The translations under genes and the position numbers were made by a program. DNA of 64,000 bases, taken from positions 1 through 64,000 of the forward strand of contig NZ_JASTWE010000018.1 of NCBI RefSeq assembly GCF_030282845.1, in the 5' to 3' direction. Under the pieces are notes generated by a model that had not been told where the DNA came from, made no database searches, and saw only the letters and a list, made by a program, of their open reading frames with translations. This DNA comes from Pseudodesulfovibrio pelocollis. Lineage in GTDB: Bacteria; Desulfobacterota; Desulfovibrionia; Desulfovibrionales; Desulfovibrionaceae. Positions 52,147 to 61,562 of this stretch are shown piece by piece (positions within the stretch are counted from its first letter, which is position 1; each line of letters starts with the position of its first letter).

Positions 52147-52914
52147 CTAGTAGCTGACCTGGATCAAGAAGTGCTTGTTGTACATATTGATGCAGAAGGA
52201 CACGAAGAGCGAGATGACCAGGTAGATCAGCAGGGCTGCGGAAAAAGCCTCGAATGGCGCGCCATAGTAGGACTCCACCTGGCTCGCCATGAACATCAAC
52301 TCGGTCACGCCGATGACCATGCACAAGGATGAGTTCTTGATCAGGTTGAGGGACTGGGAAATGAGCGGCGGAACAACGATGCGCAGGGCCTGCGGCAGAA
52401 TGACGTACCGGTAGGCCTGGATGAACGAGAGCCCCACCGAGCGGGAGGCTTCGAGCTGCGTCTTGGGAATGGAGAAGATGCCCGAGCGGATCTCCTCGGC
52501 GATGAAGGCGGAGGTGTACACGGTCAGGGCAATGACGCCGGTGATGAACTCCACGTTGAAGAGCATCCATTGGCCCGCGAACTCGTGCCCGAACAGGGTG
52601 AATGGGCCGGGAAACCAGTGATAGAGCGCATTCATCCACTTGTTGATGGATGCGGGAATGACGAAATGGGATGCGTTGTACCAGAAGAATATCTGCACCA
52701 AAAGCGGCGTATTCCGGAAAAATTCGGTGTAGGCGAGGCTGAACCATTGCAGCAGGCGAAACGGCGTCATCCGAAAAACGCAGATGATGATGCCAAGCAG
52801 CATGGAGCAGACAAGGGAAATGGACGCGATCTGCAATGTGGTGACAAACCCCTCCCACATCCAATGGGCGGGCTCGCCGGAGAGCATGATCTTCCAATTG
52901 AAGTTGTAAGACAA
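52147..52914 (-). CDS. Amino acid ABC transporter permease (first)
   Basis: A 255-aa permease of the HisM/GltJ type; the EAA loop reads EEIRSGIFSIPKTQLEASRSVGL and FRNTPLLVQIFFWYN is the typical first-helix run. A loop of about 40 aa (near 85-125) is longer than in its partner. It is separated from the binding-protein gene by a perfect hairpin. Confidence 0.92.
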   Translation of the reverse strand: MSYNFNWKIMLSGEPAHWMWEGFVTTLQIASISLVCSMLLGIIICVFRMTPFRLLQWFSLAYTEFFRNTPLLVQIFFWYNASHFVIPASINKWMNALYHWFPGPFTLFGHEFAGQWMLFNVEFITGVIALTVYTSAFIAEEIRSGIFSIPKTQLEASRSVGLSFIQAYRYVILPQALRIVVPPLISQSLNLIKNSSLCMVIGVTELMFMASQVESYYGAPFEAFSAALLIYLVISLFVSFCINMYNKHFLIQVSY

Positions 52915-52952
52915 GGCGGTATCCGTCGGTTATGGGTCAGAAAAACGGGAAA

Positions 52953-52980
52953 GTCCGGGAGTGCCGAGGCACTCCCGGAC
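52953..52980 (-). terminator. Intercistronic hairpin between binding-protein and permease genes
   Basis: A perfect 13-bp stem (52953-52965 with 52968-52980) around two bases. No T run follows on the minus strand, so it more likely stabilises the upstream mRNA. A like-placed hairpin is found in the other amino acid operon (26610-26640). Confidence 0.6.
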
Positions 52981-52998
52981 GGACGAATCAGGCCGTAA

Positions 52999-53805
52999 TT
53001 ACATGGGCCACAGCTCCATCTGCCAACCGGCGGGCAGATCGTAACCCATCCACTTCTTGAAGGTCGCATGATAGGTGCCGTCGAGCCACATCTCGTTGAG
53101 GCACAGGTTGACGAAGTCGCGGAACTTGGATTCGTTCTCGGGAACGCCGAGGCCGTAAGGCTCGGAGGAGAAGAACTCGCCGACGATCTCCCACTTCTCG
53201 GGATCGACATCGCCAGCCTTCAGGCCGGCCAGGATGCCGGAGTCGGTGGTCACGGCCACGACCTTGCCCTGCTTCAGAGCCATGAAGGCCTGCGGGTACT
53301 CGTCGTAGGAGATGACCTGGGAGGCGGGCTGGGCGTCCTTGATGTTCTTCTCGGAGGTGGAACCCTTGACGGTGCCGACCTTCTTGTTGGCCAGATCGGC
53401 GGTGGACTTGATGCCGGAGCCCTTCTCGACCAAGAGCTTCTGGCCATCCATGAAGTAGGTGATGGAGAAGTCTATCTGCTCGTCGCGGGAGAACTTGTGG
53501 GTCATGGTGGCGGCCACGATGTCCACGGCACCCTGCACCAGCATGGGGATGCGGTTGTTGGAGGTGACGACCTTGAACTGGATGTCCACGCCCAGCTTGT
53601 TGGCGATGTAGCGGACCACGTCGATGTCGAAACCGACCAGGTCCTTGGTGTTGGGATCAACGAAACCGAACAGGTTGGTGGAATCCCTGACACCGGCCAC
53701 GAGCACGCCCCTGGCCTTGATCTCTTCGAGCTTGTTGGCGTGGGCGGCGGACACGCCGACGATCATGGTCAGAACCAGAGCCAATACGACTACCAAACGT
53801 TTCAT
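52999..53805 (-). CDS. Amino acid ABC transporter binding protein
   Basis: A 268-aa family 3 binding protein with signal peptide (about 1-23, HAN cleavage) and mature landmarks LVGFDIDVVRYIANKLG and QIDFSITYFMDG. It follows the ATPase gene by 43 bases. It is related to the binding protein at 25763, so the two operons are likely ancient paralogs. Glutamate or aspartate is the likely ligand. Confidence 0.92.
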   Translation of the reverse strand: MKRLVVVLALVLTMIVGVSAAHANKLEEIKARGVLVAGVRDSTNLFGFVDPNTKDLVGFDIDVVRYIANKLGVDIQFKVVTSNNRIPMLVQGAVDIVAATMTHKFSRDEQIDFSITYFMDGQKLLVEKGSGIKSTADLANKKVGTVKGSTSEKNIKDAQPASQVISYDEYPQAFMALKQGKVVAVTTDSGILAGLKAGDVDPEKWEIVGEFFSSEPYGLGVPENESKFRDFVNLCLNEMWLDGTYHATFKKWMGYDLPAGWQMELWPM

Positions 53806-53848
53806 ACTTCCTCCTCTCTCTTTTCAAGTGCACAATCGGATATCGGAC

Positions 53849-54577
53849 CTAAAGAATTTCCTTCAGGAAGTTCTTTGTACGCTGGTGCTGGGGGTTCTTG
53901 AAAAACTCATCGGGCGGGGCCTGCTCCACCACCACGCCGCCATCCATGAAGAGCACCCGGTCGCTCACCTCGCGGGCAAAGCCCATCTCGTGGGTGACGC
54001 AGAGCATGGTCATCCCCTCGCGGGCGAGATCCTTCATGACGTTAAGCACCTCGTTGATCATCTCGGGATCAAGGGCGGAGGTGGGCTCGTCGAAGAGCAT
54101 GACCTTGGGTTTCATGGCCAGGGACCGGGCGATGGCCACCCGCTGCTGCTGCCCGCCGGAAAGCTCGGCCGGATACTTGTGGGCCTGATCGTGAATGCCC
54201 ACGCGCTCAAGCAGGGCCAGGGCCAGTTCCTCGGCCGCGTCCCTTGGGATGCTCTTGACCTTCATGGGGGCCAGGGTGACGTTTTTCAGAACCGTGAGAT
54301 GGGGATACAGATTGAACTGCTGGAAGACGATGCCGATTTCGGCGCGCAGGCTGTTGATGTTGATGTCCTTGTCGTGGATGTCCTTACCGTCGAAGAGGAT
54401 TGTTCCCTTCTGGTATTCCTCCAGCCGGTTGATACATCGAATGAAGGTGGATTTTCCCGAGCCGGACGGCCCGCAGATGACCAGAACCTCCCCCTTGTTC
54501 ACCGATTCGGTGATGCCCTGAAGGACGTGAAAATCGCCAAACCATTTATGCAGCTTCTGCACTTCAATCATTGCCAT
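53849..54577 (-). CDS. Amino acid ABC transporter ATPase
   Basis: A 242-aa GlnQ/GltL-type ATPase with Walker A GPSGSGKS, signature LSGGQQQR, Walker [16 protein letters not shown] and [10 protein letters not shown] at 54577 has GGAG eight bases upstream. First gene of the operon; a promoter candidate lies about 100 bases upstream. Confidence 0.94.
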   Translation of the reverse strand: MAMIEVQKLHKWFGDFHVLQGITESVNKGEVLVICGPSGSGKSTFIRCINRLEEYQKGTILFDGKDIHDKDININSLRAEIGIVFQQFNLYPHLTVLKNVTLAPMKVKSIPRDAAEELALALLERVGIHDQAHKYPAELSGGQQQRVAIARSLAMKPKVMLFDEPTSALDPEMINEVLNVMKDLAREGMTMLCVTHEMGFAREVSDRVLFMDGGVVVEQAPPDEFFKNPQHQRTKNFLKEIL

Positions 54578-54676
54578 GTAGGATACTCCGCACGTGAATT
54601 GGGCAAAAAAAATGGACCCGAAAAGACTGCAAGCCCCCGTTGGCCAGGCTTTCCGGGCATCGTTTTCGCCTGTATC

Positions 54677-54704
54677 TTGTTATCCGAATCCACCTGAAAG
54701 TCAA
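54677..54704 (-). promoter_or_regulatory. Candidate promoter of the second amino acid operon
   Basis: On the minus strand, TTGACT (54699-54704) and TAACAA (54677-54682) are 16 bases apart, which would start transcription about 95 bases before the ATPase start. The -10 is a weak match. Confidence 0.4.
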
Positions 54705-54828
54705 GGCCCTTATCGTTTTACCGCAGCCGGGAACCCCTTCCAGAGTGATTTGCCGTTGCACAGAATCCTGCCACAGCGTATGAAACGACATCCCTTTTTC
54801 TCCCAATCCGCCTCGAACCGGAGCAAAC

Positions 54829-56022
54829 ATGACCAATACGCCACACTTTTGCCATCCCGGATCACTGCCGAAAAATCTTGCGCCCCGTTTCGCCGTGTCC
54901 GCCATGGGTCTGCTCTGCCTGCTGCTTGCCCTGGCCGGATGCGGCGGGGAAAAGGAAGCCGCGCACCGTCCGCCCGCCCCGGTGACAACCGTCCAGGCCA
55001 AGGCCATGGACACCCCGGTGACCATCAAGGCCGTGGGCAACGTCAAGGCATCCAACTCCGTGACCGTCAAATCACGCGTGGACGGCCACATCATGCGCAT
55101 CCATTTCCTGGATGGCGACATGCTCACCGCCGGGCAGCTGCTCTACACCATAGACCCGGAAACCTACATCTACACCCAGCGGGGCGCCCAGGCCAGTGTG
55201 GCCAGCGACCGGGCCACCGCCGAGTACGCGCGCAAGGAATACCTTCGCTACAAGGATCTTTACGACCAGAACGTGATCTCCCGCGACGAGTACGAGGTCA
55301 AGCTCACCGCCTACGAGACCGCGCGCAAGGCCATGGAGGCGGATTCCGCCCAGGTGGATATCGCCAGCCGCAACGTGAAGTTCACCCAGATCACCTCGCC
55401 CATCAACGGCATGGCGGGCAGCACGCTTCTCGACGAGGGCAACCTTGTGGGCGCGGACAAGGACGAACTGGTGGTCATCAAGACCCTGGCCCCGGCCGAC
55501 GTGCAGTTCTCGGTGCCCGGCTTTGAACTGCCTCGCATCCGGGCCGAATACGTGGACAACCAGCTGACGGTCCTGGCCACGCCTGCCCTCTCCGGGGCCG
55601 AGCCCGCCCGGGGCGTGCTCACCTTCATGGACAACTGGGTCAACCCGGACACCGGCATGATCAACCTCAAGGCGCGCTTCCCCAACCAGGATACCGCCCT
55701 GTGGCCCGGCCAGTTCGTGACCATCGACCTCATCCTCTCGATCAGGGAGAACGCGGTGCGCGTCCCGGCCCAGGCCGTGCAGCGCGGCCCGGACGGCAGG
55801 TACATCTTCGTTGTCGAGGATGGCAAGGCCAAGGTCAGGCCCGTGGTGCCCGGCCTGCGCGTGGACGAGGAGGTGGTCATCGACTCTGGCCTCGCCGCCG
55901 GGGAGACCGTGGTCGTCGAGGGCATGCTCCGGCTCTTCCCGGACGCGCCCGTGGCCATCAAAAACGCCCCTCCGGCGCCCGGCACTGACGCCAACGCCAC
56001 CAAAGGCCAGGAGAACTCCTGA
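54829..56022 (+). CDS. RND efflux periplasmic adaptor lipoprotein
   Basis: A 397-aa membrane-fusion protein. The lipobox LAGC marks Cys38. A lipoyl-like strand pair, a helical hairpin (about 110-190, with KDLYDQNVISRDEYE), a beta barrel and a membrane-proximal domain make the usual adaptor. The stop overlaps the RND permease start (TGATG), so the two work as a pair. No outer-membrane factor gene is present; a chromosomal TolC-like protein would complete the pump. Confidence 0.93.
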   Translation: MTNTPHFCHPGSLPKNLAPRFAVSAMGLLCLLLALAGCGGEKEAAHRPPAPVTTVQAKAMDTPVTIKAVGNVKASNSVTVKSRVDGHIMRIHFLDGDMLTAGQLLYTIDPETYIYTQRGAQASVASDRATAEYARKEYLRYKDLYDQNVISRDEYEVKLTAYETARKAMEADSAQVDIASRNVKFTQITSPINGMAGSTLLDEGNLVGADKDELVVIKTLAPADVQFSVPGFELPRIRAEYVDNQLTVLATPALSGAEPARGVLTFMDNWVNPDTGMINLKARFPNQDTALWPGQFVTIDLILSIRENAVRVPAQAVQRGPDGRYIFVVEDGKAKVRPVVPGLRVDEEVVIDSGLAAGETVVVEGMLRLFPDAPVAIKNAPPAPGTDANATKGQENS

Positions 56023-59000
56023 TGCAGGTCACCGAACTCTTCATCCGCAGGCCGGTCATGACGGCCCTGACCATGCTGGGTCTGCTCTTCTTCGGCATCG
56101 TCTCCTACCTGCACATGCCGGTGAGCTACCTGCCAGCGGTAGAATTTCCCACCATCCAGGTCTCTGCCTCCATGTCCGGGGCCAACCCCAAGACCATGGC
56201 CTCCAGCGTGGCCTCGCCCCTTGAGCGCGAGTTCTCCTCCATTGCCGGACTCCAGTCCATGAGTTCGGTCAACTCCATGGGCTCCACCACCATCACCCTG
56301 CAATTCGACCTCGACCGCAACATCGACGGCGCGGCTCTGGACGTGCAATCGGCCATCGCCCGCGCCTCAAGCAACCTTCCCCAGGAGATCACCGACCCGC
56401 CGAGCTTCCAGAAGGTCAACCCGGCGGACACGCCCATTCTCTATCTCTCGGTGCGCTCGGAAATCCTGCCCATGTCCACGGTCAACGACTACGCCAAGAC
56501 CTTCCTCACCCAGACCATCTCCATGATTCCCGGCGTGGCCCAGGTGCTCATCTACGGCGAAAAGCAATACGCCGTGCGCATCCGGCTCGACCCCCGCGAG
56601 CTGGCCTCGCGCAGCCTTGGCATCGACGAGGTCAGAGACGCCGTGGCCAAAGCCAACGTCAACCTGCCCCTTGGCACCCTGGAAGGGTCCGAACAGTCCC
56701 TCATGCTCGAAGACAACGGCCAGCTCCTCACGGCCGACGAATACCGCGACGTGGTGGTGGCCTATCGTGGCGGCCAGCCCGTGCGCCTGAGCGACCTCGG
56801 CCTGGTGGAGGACGGCGTCAAGGACGAGCGCTTCAGCTCCTGGCTCAACGACAAGCACAGCCTGACCATCGCGGTCAAACGCCAGCCCGGCACCAACACC
56901 ATCGAGATAGTGGACTCCATCAGGCAGAAGCTGCCCTGGATCACCTCGCAGATGCCCGCGGCCATCACCCTCGACATCGTTCACGATAACAGCCAGTTCA
57001 TCGAGGAGTCGGTCAACGACGTCAAATTCACCCTGGCCCTGGCCGTGGCCCTGGTCATCCTCGTGGTCTTCATCTTCCTGCGAAACATCGCCTCCACCTT
57101 CATCGCCTCGGTGGCCATCCCCTTCTCCATCGTCGCCACCTTCGCGGTCATGCACCTCATGGACTTCACCCTCGACACCTTCTCGCTCATGGCGCTGACC
57201 CTGTGCGTGGGCTTTGTCGTGGACGACGCCATCGTCATGATCGAGAACATCATCCGCCACCTGGAAATGGGCAAGACCCCCATGCAGGCGGCTCGCGACG
57301 GCGCAAGGGAAATCGGCTTCACCATCATCTCCATGACCCTCTCGCTGGCCATCGTCTTCGTGCCCATCATGTTCATGGCGGGCATCGTCGGCCGCGTGCT
57401 GCACGAATTCGCCACCACCATCACCGCGGCCATCCTCGTCTCGGGCGTGGTCTCCCTCTCGCTCACCCCAATGCTCGGCAGCCGGCTGCTCAAGAGCAAG
57501 ACCCGCATCGCCGAGTCCGACCCCGTGTTCGACCGGCTCATGGGCTGGTACAAGGCCAGCCTGCACTTCTGCCTGCGCCACCGCGGCTCCACCATGATCG
57601 CCTCGGGCCTGCTCCTGTCGGTCACGGCCTGGGCCTTCATCGTCATTCCCAAGGGATTCCTGCCCAGCGACGACCAGGGGTTGATCATGGGCTTCACCCA
57701 AGCCCGCCAGGGCATCGCCTACGAGTCCATGGAGCGCCAGCAAAAGGATACCGTGCCCATCATCGGGGCCAATCCCGGCATCAAAAACCAGATCCAGATC
57801 ATCGGCTACCCCCTCTCCAACCAGGGCATGATCGTGGCCCTGCTCAAGCCGGCCAGCGAGCGAAAGAGCCTGGACGAAATCCTCCGCGAACTCTGGGGGC
57901 CGGTCAATTCACTGCCGGGGCTGGAAGTCTTCCTGGTCAACCCACCCATGATCCCCATCGGCGGCAAGCAGGCCAAGGGCGACTACCTCTTCACCCTGCT
58001 CTCGCCCGACTCGGCCACCCTCTACGCCAGCGCCGAGCAGTTTGAAGTGGACCTGCGCAAGCATCCGCTGCTCACCGGCGTCAACAGCGACCTCCAGATC
58101 AGCACTCCCCAGGTCGAGATCGAGATCGACCGCGATCTGGCCAGCAGCCTCGGCGTCACGGCAAACGACATCGAAAACGCCCTGTTCACCGCCTACGGAG
58201 AACGCCAGATATCCACCATCTACACCGTGGTGGACGAGTACAAGGTCATCATGCAGCTCAAGCCCGAGTTCCAGCGCAACTCGGACGCCCTCTCCATGCT
58301 CTACATCCGCTCCGACGCAGGCAACCTCATCCGCCTTGATGCCCTGGCCAGGATCAAGGAAACCACCGGGCCGGTCACGGTCAACCACACCGGCCAGCTC
58401 CAATCCGTCACCTACGCCTTCAGCGGCAAACCCGGCACCTCCATGGGCCAGATCACCCAGGCCGTGGAGGCGTTGGCCCACGAAAAGCTCCCCCAGACCG
58501 TGAGCACCATCTTCGAGGGCACGGCAGGTGCCTTTGCCGAATCCATGAACTCCCTCTACTTCCTGCTCTTCATCGCCATCGTGGCCATCTATATCCTGCT
58601 CGGCAGCCTCTACGAATCCTTTATCCACCCCCTGACCATCCTCTCGGGCCTTCCCTCCGCGGCCTTTGGGGGCCTGCTCACCCTCATGCTCTTCGGTTAC
58701 GACCTCGACCTCTACGGCATGGTCGGCATCATCATGCTCATCGGCATCGTCAAGAAGAACTCCATCATGGTCGTGGATTTCGCCATCGAAGCCGAGAAAA
58801 CAGGCCTCACCCCGCAAGAGGCCGCCTTCCAGGGCGCGACCATCCGGTTCCGGCCCATCATCATGACCACTCTGGCCGCCATCATGGGCGCCATGCCCAT
58901 CGCCCTGGGCTTCGGCGCGGGCGCGGAAATCCGCCGCCCCCTCGGCCTGGCCGTGGTCGGCGGCCTCGCCTTCTCCCAGATCGTCACCCTCTACCTCACG

Positions 59001-59090
59001 CCCATCTTCTACACCTACATGGACGAATTCCAGCGCTGGCTCGACGCCCGCACCGCGCAACCAGAGGACGCCCCGGGAGAATCCGCGTGA
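56022..59090 (+). CDS. RND efflux permease (HAE1 class)
   Basis: A 1022-aa inner-membrane antiporter with 12 helices in two repeats and two large periplasmic loops. The acidic pair in helix 4 (GFVVDDAIVMIEN) is present, as expected for proton coupling. The ends MQVTELFIRRPVMT and the second repeat from about 540 are typical of AcrB-like multidrug pumps; a metal or solvent role cannot be excluded. Confidence 0.94.
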   Translation: MQVTELFIRRPVMTALTMLGLLFFGIVSYLHMPVSYLPAVEFPTIQVSASMSGANPKTMASSVASPLEREFSSIAGLQSMSSVNSMGSTTITLQFDLDRNIDGAALDVQSAIARASSNLPQEITDPPSFQKVNPADTPILYLSVRSEILPMSTVNDYAKTFLTQTISMIPGVAQVLIYGEKQYAVRIRLDPRELASRSLGIDEVRDAVAKANVNLPLGTLEGSEQSLMLEDNGQLLTADEYRDVVVAYRGGQPVRLSDLGLVEDGVKDERFSSWLNDKHSLTIAVKRQPGTNTIEIVDSIRQKLPWITSQMPAAITLDIVHDNSQFIEESVNDVKFTLALAVALVILVVFIFLRNIASTFIASVAIPFSIVATFAVMHLMDFTLDTFSLMALTLCVGFVVDDAIVMIENIIRHLEMGKTPMQAARDGAREIGFTIISMTLSLAIVFVPIMFMAGIVGRVLHEFATTITAAILVSGVVSLSLTPMLGSRLLKSKTRIAESDPVFDRLMGWYKASLHFCLRHRGSTMIASGLLLSVTAWAFIVIPKGFLPSDDQGLIMGFTQARQGIAYESMERQQKDTVPIIGANPGIKNQIQIIGYPLSNQGMIVALLKPASERKSLDEILRELWGPVNSLPGLEVFLVNPPMIPIGGKQAKGDYLFTLLSPDSATLYASAEQFEVDLRKHPLLTGVNSDLQISTPQVEIEIDRDLASSLGVTANDIENALFTAYGERQISTIYTVVDEYKVIMQLKPEFQRNSDALSMLYIRSDAGNLIRLDALARIKETTGPVTVNHTGQLQSVTYAFSGKPGTSMGQITQAVEALAHEKLPQTVSTIFEGTAGAFAESMNSLYFLLFIAIVAIYILLGSLYESFIHPLTILSGLPSAAFGGLLTLMLFGYDLDLYGMVGIIMLIGIVKKNSIMVVDFAIEAEKTGLTPQEAAFQGATIRFRPIIMTTLAAIMGAMPIALGFGAGAEIRRPLGLAVVGGLAFSQIVTLYLTPIFYTYMDEFQRWLDARTAQPEDAPGESA

Positions 59091-59175
59091 GTGGATGACT
59101 GATGCCTCCGGCGGCCGGGCTCTGCCCGGACCCGCCAGGGGCCTGGACCCCAAGCGAGCCTCCGGCTGTCAAGAA

Positions 59176-59241
59176 GCCGCGAGAAATGGAAACGGGCCGC
59201 CCATCCTTCGGGATGGGCGGCCCGTTTCCATTTCTCGCGGC
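59176..59241. repeat. Perfect 31-bp hairpin with TTCG loop
   Basis: Arms 59176-59206 and 59211-59241 are exact complements around a stable TTCG tetraloop. It lies 85 bases past the RND permease. It may be a strong terminator or RNase barrier for the efflux mRNA; there is no clean T run directly after the stem. Confidence 0.8.
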
Positions 59242-59423
59242 GTGGGGGCTGAAAGAATCTTTGGTAGGCGCGGCCCGTTCAGCCGCGCCTGTAATCCTAC
59301 TGCCCGGTCCCCGTCAGTGACCGAAGGGAATCAAGCGACAGTTCACTGTCTATTCTCTTTCCTTCCACAACCAGCCATTCTCGAACAACGATCCCAGTTG
59401 CTTCATGAATCCTCATCCCACGA

Positions 59424-59456
59424 AAGCAAAAAGGCCCGCTCTTTCGAGCGGGCCTT
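59424..59456 (-). terminator. Terminator after qrcD
   Basis: An 11-bp stem (59431-59441 with 59446-59456), four-base loop, and T-rich tail on the minus strand, 22 bases past the qrcD stop codon. Confidence 0.9.
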
Positions 59457-59477
59457 GGAGTGACGGGAATACCGAAC

Positions 59478-60716
59478 CTACTTGTTCTGGTAGTTCAGCT
59501 TGGTCTCCAGGGGGAAGACCGGCAGATAGCGGTAGCTGAGACTCAAGACCAGGAAGCCGTAGGCGACGATCATCAGCGAGGTGGCGTACTCGACCCAGTT
59601 GGCGTAGTACACATGCCAGCTGTCAAAGGGCATGACCGGATGCGCCAGCGACTGGACCGTGAACACATAACGGTTGATGCACACGCCGATACAACCGAGG
59701 ATGGCGGCCGTGTAGAGCATCGCGGGCCGGTTTCTGATGGACGGCGTCACCAGCATGATGGCCGGGACAACACCGCACACCACAAGCTCGGTCCAGAGCA
59801 TCCACTTGCCGTAGGCAATGCCGTAGAACATCTCGTCAAAGGTCAATCCCACGGTAGGCAGGTAGCCGACAGCCCAGGCCCAAGTGTCCAGGATCTTGAA
59901 GAACATGTAGACACAAAGCATGGAGCCGGCGATCTTGCCCATCAGGGCCTTGGTCTTGAAGTCCACCAGCTTCTTGCCCGTGAGCTTTTCCATGAAGGTG
60001 GCGACCAGGACGGTGAAGACCGGGCCGGTGCCAACAGCGGAGAGCACGAACAGGAAGAAGGTCCAGGGCCAGATGAAGAAGCCCTCGCGGAAGGCGTAGG
60101 GGCGACCGATGAGGACGCCGTACATGCCGCCCAGCGAACCCTGGTGGAAGGTGGACAGGAAGGCGCCAAGGCCTGCGAACAGAGCCATGTTGACGTGCAT
60201 GTTGTGCGCCAGCGCATGGATGAAGGGAATCTTGTTCAGCTGCTTCTGCTCCAGGATCAGCGGGACGAACTCGATGATCAGGACGGTGCAGTAGCAGGTG
60301 ATGCAGAAGATGACTTCCGTCAGCATGGAGTGGACGTTCGGATGCCAGTAGCCGAACCATGCGCGGCCCGGCTGGCCGATGTCGAGCGTCAGCACCAGCA
60401 TGGCGCCGGAGTAGCAGATGAAGCCGACGATGACCGTCAGGTTGATGATCTTCTCAAGCTGTTTGATCTTGAGGATGTATTTGAGGAACCCCGTGAAGAA
60501 CGCGCCAGCGCCCAAGGCGATGACGGCGAGGTCAAAGGTGATCCACGCGCCGAACCCGAAGTAGTTGTCCAGTCCGGTGGTGCCGATGCCGTTGTAAAGC
60601 ACCAGCACGGCACCATACAGCCCCCAGACCAAGACGCCGAGAATCGGCACCATCCAGAGGGCGAACTGGCCAAGCGAGCACCGCTGGACCCCTTCCGGGA
60701 AGAGTTTGCTATCCAT
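59478..60716 (-). CDS. qrcD: Menaquinone reductase membrane subunit QrcD (NrfD type)
   Basis: A 412-aa NrfD/PsrC-family protein with about ten membrane helices, which holds the quinone site of the Qrc complex. It takes electrons from periplasmic cytochrome c3 to menaquinone. Start ATG at 60716 has AGGAGG upstream. It follows qrcC by 10 bases; the arrangement qrcA-B-C-D matches that known from Desulfovibrio. Confidence 0.93.
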   Translation of the reverse strand: MDSKLFPEGVQRCSLGQFALWMVPILGVLVWGLYGAVLVLYNGIGTTGLDNYFGFGAWITFDLAVIALGAGAFFTGFLKYILKIKQLEKIINLTVIVGFICYSGAMLVLTLDIGQPGRAWFGYWHPNVHSMLTEVIFCITCYCTVLIIEFVPLILEQKQLNKIPFIHALAHNMHVNMALFAGLGAFLSTFHQGSLGGMYGVLIGRPYAFREGFFIWPWTFFLFVLSAVGTGPVFTVLVATFMEKLTGKKLVDFKTKALMGKIAGSMLCVYMFFKILDTWAWAVGYLPTVGLTFDEMFYGIAYGKWMLWTELVVCGVVPAIMLVTPSIRNRPAMLYTAAILGCIGVCINRYVFTVQSLAHPVMPFDSWHVYYANWVEYATSLMIVAYGFLVLSLSYRYLPVFPLETKLNYQNK

Positions 60717-60726
60717 TGCTCACCTC

Positions 60727-61551
60727 CTAGCCGTGATTGTTGGACGCAGCGCCGTCGCCGCCATTGTAGTTGTCGCCCTGCATGCGCACCCATTCGCGCT
60801 CGGTCATGTAGTAGACCTGGGGGTCCAGACCGAGTTTCTCGAGCAGGCGGAAGGATTTCTTGCTCTTGGCAAGCTCATACACCTTGTGCTCGGGATTGTT
60901 CAGATCGCCGAAGGTGATGGCCTTGGTGGGGCAGATTTCCGCGCAGGCCGTGTTGTACGCGCCGTCGGCAAGGTCCATGGGGTCGGAGCCCTCGGCCCGG
61001 GCCTTGTTCTTGGCGTCCAGGTAGCGGCTGTGGCAGAAGCTGCACTTCTCGACCACGCCGCGCGGACGCACCGAGGCGTTGGGGCTCAGTCCCTTGTCCA
61101 TTCCCTCGGGCCAGAGGGGATCCCACCAGTTGAAGTACCGGGCGTGGTAGGGGCACGCAGCCATGCAGTACCGACATCCGATGCAGCGGGGGTAGATCTG
61201 GGAGACGATGCCACCTTCCTCGTTCTTGTCGGTGGCCACGACCGGGCACACGGGCACACAGGCAGGATGACCACACTGCATGCAGGGCCTGGGCAGGTAC
61301 GCAACCTCGTGGTCCGGGAAGACCTTTTTGTTGGAGAGTTCGTACACGGTCATCCAGGTCAGGGTCCGCAGCTTGTTGGACGCATCGTCGCGATGCGTGG
61401 TCAGGGCCTGAACATAGTTATATGGGTCTTTCTTGGTCATGGGAGCGATATTGTTCTCCACCTGGCAGCCGACCATGCAGGCTCCGCAACCGGTGCACTT
61501 GTCAATATCAATGACCATGCCCCACTTGATTTTGAATTCTTTTATTTCCAT
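60727..61551 (-). CDS. qrcC: Menaquinone reductase iron-sulfur subunit QrcC
   Basis: A 274-aa periplasmic Fe-S protein with four Cys clusters: CTGCGACMVGC, CMQCGHPACVPVC, CIGCRYCMAAC and CSFC with CAEIC further on. It links QrcA/QrcB to QrcD. Start ATG at 61551 with GGGGGAA upstream; no signal peptide is seen, so export probably occurs as a complex with QrcB (Tat). Confidence 0.93.
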   Translation of the reverse strand: MEIKEFKIKWGMVIDIDKCTGCGACMVGCQVENNIAPMTKKDPYNYVQALTTHRDDASNKLRTLTWMTVYELSNKKVFPDHEVAYLPRPCMQCGHPACVPVCPVVATDKNEEGGIVSQIYPRCIGCRYCMAACPYHARYFNWWDPLWPEGMDKGLSPNASVRPRGVVEKCSFCHSRYLDAKNKARAEGSDPMDLADGAYNTACAEICPTKAITFGDLNNPEHKVYELAKSKKSFRLLEKLGLDPQVYYMTEREWVRMQGDNYNGGDGAASNNHG

Positions 61552-61562
61552 GTCGGTTCCCC

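Larger units (their letters stand above)
59091..59477. other. Intergenic region with two hairpins
   Basis: A 387-base gap between the converging RND and qrc genes. It contains the 31-bp hairpin (59176-59241) and the qrcD terminator (59424-59456). The part between (59242-59423) shows no ORF with a ribosome site and no RNA gene that I recognise. Confidence 0.6.
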
